Of a stretch of 64,000 nt of DNA, positions 60,040-64,000 are shown piece after piece. The notes beneath the pieces were generated by a model that did not search any database, was not told where the DNA came from, and saw only the letters and a list, made by a program, of their open reading frames with translations. Every line of letters begins with the position of its first letter. Positions within the stretch are counted from its first letter, which is position 1. Location of the stretch: positions 186,001 through 250,000 of the forward strand of contig NZ_JAKRRY010000003.1 in the NCBI RefSeq assembly GCF_026191675.1, in the 5' to 3' direction. Both the position numbers and the translations under genes were made by a program. This stretch comes from Vibrio qingdaonensis. GTDB taxonomy: Bacteria; Pseudomonadota; Gammaproteobacteria; Enterobacterales; Vibrionaceae.

Positions 60040-61041
60040 TTAAGCTTTTCGAGCGACAGAAGAGCGTTGAACCAAGGTTGGAGAGTAGACCATAGGTTCC
60101 GTTTCTACAGGTTTATTTTTGGATAGGGCTAACGCAATTTGCGCCGCTTTTTCTGCCATCATTTGTATTGGGTAGCGAATAGTGGTTAGCTTTGGATGCA
60201 GGTACCTAGCAATGAGTCCATCATCGAAGCCTATGATGGACATTTGATTTGGCAAGGCGTATTGATTCTCTTCGAGTACAGAAAGAGAGCCAGCAGCCAT
60301 ATTATCATTGTAGGCAACGACAGCCGTGATCGGTAATGACTTGGTCAGCAAGTTGGTCATGGCTTTCTCGCCGCCATCGCTGTCTGGCGAACCATATTCG
60401 ATATAGCTTGCCGACAAGGTAATGTTATTCGCTTTAAGTGCGTCACGGTAGCCTTCAAGGCGTTGGTCAACATCTTCAATGTTATGTGATGATGCGACAC
60501 AGGCGATATTGGTGTGTCCATTACGAATCAGGTGCTCCGTGGCGATGTAAGCCCCTTTATAGTTATCCAAAGAGATACAGCGTCCCGGTAGTTGTGGGAT
60601 ATCACGATTGATATAAACGAGCCCTTTGACTTCTTCAGCGTATTGGATTAATTCTTCATCAGAGAGGGATTTAGAGTGAATAACGAGTGCATCGCAACGG
60701 CTATTAATTAATAATTCAATGGCTTTTCGCTCTTCTTCAGCATCGTGATAACCATTGCCAACCAGAATATGCTTACCGTGTTGATGCGCGACTTTATCGA
60801 CAGCTTTCACTAAGGTACCGAAAAAAGGATCGGATACATCACTCACGAGGACACCGACAGTATTCGTGCTTTGACTGACCAATGCTCGTGCATTGGCATT
60901 CGGTCGATAACCGAGTTTTTTCATCGCTGTTGTCACAGATGCGATGGAAGCGGCGCTTGCTTTGGGTGATTTGTTGATCACGCGAGAAACGGTTGCTACG
61001 GAGACACCTGCTTCTTTTGCGACATCTTTTATCGTTGCCAT
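60040..61041 (-). CDS. galR: Galactose operon repressor GalR (LacI family)
   Basis: The 333-residue LacI-family repressor has an N-terminal helix-turn-helix (MATIKDVAKEAGVSVATVSRVI), hinge NANARALVSQ and a periplasmic-binding-like core (NTVGVLVSDVSDPFFGTLV). It matches GalR/GalS. Location at the end of the gal genes, and GalR-type operators before lacZ, mglB, galE and galR itself, indicate it controls this cluster and itself. Galactose is the expected inducer. Confidence 0.93.
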   Translation of the reverse strand: MATIKDVAKEAGVSVATVSRVINKSPKASAASIASVTTAMKKLGYRPNANARALVSQSTNTVGVLVSDVSDPFFGTLVKAVDKVAHQHGKHILVGNGYHDAEEERKAIELLINSRCDALVIHSKSLSDEELIQYAEEVKGLVYINRDIPQLPGRCISLDNYKGAYIATEHLIRNGHTNIACVASSHNIEDVDQRLEGYRDALKANNITLSASYIEYGSPDSDGGEKAMTNLLTKSLPITAVVAYNDNMAAGSLSVLEENQYALPNQMSIIGFDDGLIARYLHPKLTTIRYPIQMMAEKAAQIALALSKNKPVETEPMVYSPTLVQRSSVARKA

Positions 61042-61373
61042 CTGAAACCTCTTATAATCTATAAACTAATTAGACGCTTGTTGTGTAAATATCGCAAACA
61101 ATGTTTCACAAAAATAAAGGGTTTGTGATGCACGACACTAACAGCAGCGGGAATTAGGCAGAGGTGTAAACGTTTTACAAATGTCGGATACTTCTTATTA
61201 CCCATTGTTTCGTGTCCAATGGATTTATATGGGTTTATTTGACCTCCTTGTTGTAGTGTTTAAATGACACGTTTTGTGGCTAATGTTTTTTTAATGCACT
61301 GTTATATAAGAAGTAATAATGTTGGAATGAAATGTGCATTATAGTCATTAGATTGATGATTAAGTGAAGTACG
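61042..61373. promoter_or_regulatory. galR/nnrS divergent promoter region
   Basis: These 332 bases hold the galR operator (61164-61179) and, nearer nnrS, A/T-rich promoter-like sequence (TATATAAG around 61303). No gene is seen. A good NsrR site before nnrS could not be confirmed. Confidence 0.45.
61164..61179. promoter_or_regulatory. Putative GalR operator upstream of galR
   Basis: GTGTAAACGTTTTACA has a perfect left half and core with a one-base shift in the right half. It lies about 123-138 bases upstream of the galR start, suggesting autoregulation. Confidence 0.55.
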
Positions 61374-62558
61374 ATGATAAATATTACAGACAAAAAAGTG
61401 GAAGAAAAAATCCCAGCATGGTTGCGTCTTGGGTTTCGGCCGTTTTTTCTGATGGGCAGCGTATACGCCATCTTCGCCGTGGTGGCTTGGGTTATCATGT
61501 TCCAAAAGGGTCAACCTGATGCGCTGCATGTCCCTGCGCTCTGGTGGCATGCTCATGAAATGATTTTTGGTTTTTCAATGGCGATTGTCGTGGGTTTTGT
61601 TTTGACGGCTGTTCAAACTTGGACGGGGGTAAATGGGACGAAACATCATCGCTTGCTTATGCTGGTGGTGTTGTGGCTTGCTCCGCGAGTACTGTTTTGG
61701 ACTCCGGCCCCACTTTGGCTAATATCTGTGATTGAAACAGGGTTTATTTTGTTGGCCGCTTATGAAATTGGCACGCGGGTTTATGCATCCAAAGGTTGGA
61801 AAAACTTGTTTTTTGTCCCGCTATTTTTGCTTGCGATTTTCGCCAATTTTGCCAGTTACGCCACGATTAAAGGGATGCCTCCTTTTAGTAGCAGCGCCGT
61901 GTGGCAAGCCATGTTGTGGTGGTTTACGATTCTACTCTCCATTATGGGTGGACGCGTGATTCCATTTTTTGCCGCGAAGCGTTTTCAATACGACAAACCC
62001 CAACCCAAAGTTTGGATTGAGTGGGGAGCGACATTGCCATTAATGGGATTGTTTATCTTAAGCTTTTTCCCGTTGTCTTTCGCTGCTTTAAGTCAGCCGT
62101 TGATGCTGATTGCAGGCGTTTTTCAATTGGTGAAGTGGTTACGTTGGAAGCCTTGGCTAACGCTATCTGAGCCGTTAGTGTGGTCGCTAATGCTAGCGTA
62201 TCTGTGTATTCCATTAAGTTTACTTTATCGCGGCCTTCTGACCGATGCCTTTGCGGCGCATGCGATGTTACATTTGTTTGCTGTGGGTGCGCTTGGTGGT
62301 TTAATTCTGGCTATGATCAGCCGAGTGACGATGGGCCATACAGGACGGGCGATTTATCAAGGGCCTAATATGACGCTTCCTTTTCTCGCCATCACCGTGG
62401 CGGCGTTGTTGCGCAGTGTTGGTGTAGCGTTATGGCCACAGCATATGTTTACCATGATTGACGTTAGTGCCGGGTTGTGGGCGTATGCGTTTTCAATGTA
62501 TGTCTACCATTTTGGCAAGATGCTCGTGACACCGCGTGTGGATGGTCACCCCGGCTAA
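61374..62558 (+). CDS. nnrS: NnrS family protein
   Basis: NnrS is a haem/copper inner-membrane protein implicated in nitric-oxide resistance. The 394 residues contain about twelve helices. The N terminus FRPFFLMGSVYAIFAVVAWV and HAHEMIFGFSMAIVVGFVLTAVQTWTG are typical, as is GGRVIPFFAAKRF and the conserved His region AHAMLHLFAVGALGGLILAMISRVTMGHTGR. It stands alone between the galR region and a terminator. No NsrR site is certain. Confidence 0.9.
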   Translation: MINITDKKVEEKIPAWLRLGFRPFFLMGSVYAIFAVVAWVIMFQKGQPDALHVPALWWHAHEMIFGFSMAIVVGFVLTAVQTWTGVNGTKHHRLLMLVVLWLAPRVLFWTPAPLWLISVIETGFILLAAYEIGTRVYASKGWKNLFFVPLFLLAIFANFASYATIKGMPPFSSSAVWQAMLWWFTILLSIMGGRVIPFFAAKRFQYDKPQPKVWIEWGATLPLMGLFILSFFPLSFAALSQPLMLIAGVFQLVKWLRWKPWLTLSEPLVWSLMLAYLCIPLSLLYRGLLTDAFAAHAMLHLFAVGALGGLILAMISRVTMGHTGRAIYQGPNMTLPFLAITVAALLRSVGVALWPQHMFTMIDVSAGLWAYAFSMYVYHFGKMLVTPRVDGHPG

Positions 62559-62576
62559 TGCGATGTGCTACGGCGC

Positions 62577-62610
62577 AATAAAAAACCAGCCTAAAGGCTG
62601 GTTTTTTATT
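62577..62610. terminator. Bidirectional terminator between nnrS and asnB
   Basis: AATAAAAAACCAGCC and GGCTGGTTTTTTATT form a perfect 15-bp stem around TAAA. Confidence 0.93.
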
Positions 62611-62640
62611 ATGAGAATCGCGAAGCGGTTCGTTTAACGC

Positions 62641-64000
62641 TTAGTAAGCATCATTGTGGACGGCTTGAACTGCACGGCCTGATGGGTCGACACAGTTTTG
62701 GAATGACTCATCCCATTCAATCGCTTTCGCTGAAGAACACGCGACCGATGGACCACCAGGAACACAGTGTGCCGCAGATTCTAGAGGGAATAGCTCTTCA
62801 AAGATTTCACGGTACGCGTAACCTTCTTTAGTCGTTGGCGTGTTATATGGGAATCTAAAGGCTGCCGTTTCCATTTGTGTATCGGTGACTTTTTCTTCCG
62901 CTACGGCTTTCAGAGTATCAATCCAGTCGTAACCCACGCCGTCAGAGAATTGTTCTTTTTGACGCCATGCAATGGATTCCGGCAGATAATGCTCGAAACA
63001 TTCACGTAGAATGTGCTTCTCCATTTTACCGTTGCCACACATCTTATCTTCAGGGTTTAAGCGCATCGCGACATCAATAAACTCTTTGTCTAAGAAAGGT
63101 ACGCGGCCTTCCACGCCCCATGCGGCAAGAGATTTATTTGCACGAGCACAGTCAAACATATTGAGTGCCAGCAACTTACGTACTGTCTCTTCGTGGAACT
63201 CTTTAGCGTTAGGCGCTTTGTGGAAGTAAAGGTAACCTCCGAAAATTTCGTCAGCCCCTTCGCCAGAAAGCACCATTTTTATGCCCATTGCTTTGATCTT
63301 ACGAGCCAGTAGGTACATTGGTGTAGAGGCGCGAATTGTCGTCACGTCATAGGTTTCAATGTGATAAATAACGTCACGAATCGCGTCTAAGCCTTCTTGG
63401 ATCGTGTAAGTCATCTCGTGGTGAACGGTACCAATTTGGTCTGCCACTTCACGAGCCGCGATAAGGTCAGGAGCGCCTTCTAAGCCTACTGCAAACGAGT
63501 GCAATTGTGGCCACCATGCTTCTGATTGGCCATCATCTTCAATTCGCATAGCAGCAAAACGTTTAGCAACCGCTGAAGTGATCGATGAATCAAGGCCACC
63601 AGAGAGTAGTACACCGTATGGGACATCGGTCATCAGTTGGCGCTTAACCGCCGCTTCTAATGCTTCGGTTAGGTCAGCTTTGCTGGTGGAGTTGCCTTGT
63701 ACGGCAGCGTACTCATTCCAGTCTCGCAAGTAATAACGCTGAGGCTCTGCATCCTCTGAGCGATAAAAGCTACCAGGAGGGAACTCACTGATGGTTTTAC
63801 AAACTGGAACCAGGGCTTTCATTTCCGATGCCACATAGTAGTTACCATGTTCATCATACCCTTGATACAGAGGGATAATACCGATGTGGTCACGTCCCAC
63901 GAGGTACTGGTCTTTTTCTTCATCATAAAGAACAAATGCGAAAATACCGTTGAGTTCTTCAAGTAGATCGGCGCCGAATTCTTGATAAAGAGCGAGAATA
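62641..64000 (-). CDS. asnB: Asparagine synthetase B (glutamine-hydrolysing), 3' part
   Basis: AsnB makes asparagine from aspartate, glutamine and ATP. The frame continues to the window edge; GTG 63900 is internal (FAFVLYDEEKDQYLVGRDHIGIIPLY reads across it). The synthetase domain has the ATP loop LLSGGLDSSI and VLSGEGADEIFGGYLYF. The N-terminal glutaminase Cys lies beyond the window. About 452 residues are seen of roughly 555. The C terminus carries SAKAIEWDESFQNCVDPSGRAV, as in E. coli-type AsnB. Confidence 0.96.
   Translation of the reverse strand, partial: ILALYQEFGADLLEELNGIFAFVLYDEEKDQYLVGRDHIGIIPLYQGYDEHGNYYVASEMKALVPVCKTISEFPPGSFYRSEDAEPQRYYLRDWNEYAAVQGNSTSKADLTEALEAAVKRQLMTDVPYGVLLSGGLDSSITSAVAKRFAAMRIEDDGQSEAWWPQLHSFAVGLEGAPDLIAAREVADQIGTVHHEMTYTIQEGLDAIRDVIYHIETYDVTTIRASTPMYLLARKIKAMGIKMVLSGEGADEIFGGYLYFHKAPNAKEFHEETVRKLLALNMFDCARANKSLAAWGVEGRVPFLDKEFIDVAMRLNPEDKMCGNGKMEKHILRECFEHYLPESIAWRQKEQFSDGVGYDWIDTLKAVAEEKVTDTQMETAAFRFPYNTPTTKEGYAYREIFEELFPLESAAHCVPGGPSVACSSAKAIEWDESFQNCVDPSGRAVQAVHNDAY

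Noticed and set aside
61325..61373. Possible NsrR site before nnrS
   Set aside because: Only scattered CATTA-like halves are seen; no paired 11-1-11 motif.

Overview
The window reads as gammaproteobacterial chromosomal DNA from a Vibrio. It has moderate G+C, dense genes with ordinary Shine-Dalgarno sites, and strong rho-independent terminators. From memory, the gene order matches two blocks of Vibrio cholerae chromosome I: the pnp-nlpI-ubiVU-rocS-ubiT-prfC neighbourhood (about VC0647-VC0659), and the nupC-deoCABD-ytjB/serB-plzC-radA-fusA2-HD-GYP-lacZ-galR neighbourhood (about VC2352-VC2337). The presence of lacZ, mglBAC and galETKM suggests a lactose/galactose-using species, but I cannot name it. 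I see no rRNA, tRNA, insertion sequence, prophage or CRISPR array.

Region 1 (1-18.7 kb): the 3' part of pnp; nlpI; a MarR regulator with a MATE efflux pump, which share a putative operator; the oxygen-independent ubiquinone hydroxylation genes ubiU-ubiV (minus) and ubiT (plus), separated by a PAS-PAS-GGDEF-EAL cyclic-di-GMP enzyme (rocS-like); a GNAT acetyltransferase; holD-rimI; two outer-membrane barrel proteins of unknown function; an SDR protein lacking its catalytic tyrosine; a small glycine-zipper/acidic exported protein; a TolB-like/TPR protein; and prfC.

Region 2 (18.7-31.2 kb): nucleoside uptake and salvage. A BMP-type nucleoside ABC transporter (minus) faces a DUF5363 mini-gene and a TatD-family hydrolase, followed by nupC and deoC-deoA-deoB-deoD. 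Together these genes import nucleosides, phosphorolyse them, and convert the deoxyribose to acetaldehyde and glyceraldehyde 3-phosphate.

Region 3 (31.2-46.4 kb): ytjB/serB, a two-PilZ protein (plzC-like), radA, a second elongation factor G (fusA2) behind a structured leader, a GcvA-like LysR regulator facing a DUF1127 protein, a long-chain acyl-CoA ligase, a GAF/HD-GYP protein with a degraded metal site, and chrA facing its own LysR regulator.

Region 4 (46.4-61.1 kb): a complete lactose/galactose regulon: lacZ, a MATE exporter, mglBAC, galETKM and galR. GalR-type operators (consensus close to GTGTAAACGTTTACAC) stand before lacZ, mglB (two copies), galE and galR, so GalR probably controls the whole block and itself.

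Region 5 (61.1-64 kb): nnrS and the 3' part of asnB, which runs out of the window.

No wholly new multi-gene system stands out. The most notable items are the consolidated GalR regulon, the SDR and HD-GYP proteins with missing catalytic residues, the glycine-zipper/acidic-tail protein, the structured fusA2 leader, the paired operator upstream of the nucleoside ABC operon, and three short tandem-repeat arrays.
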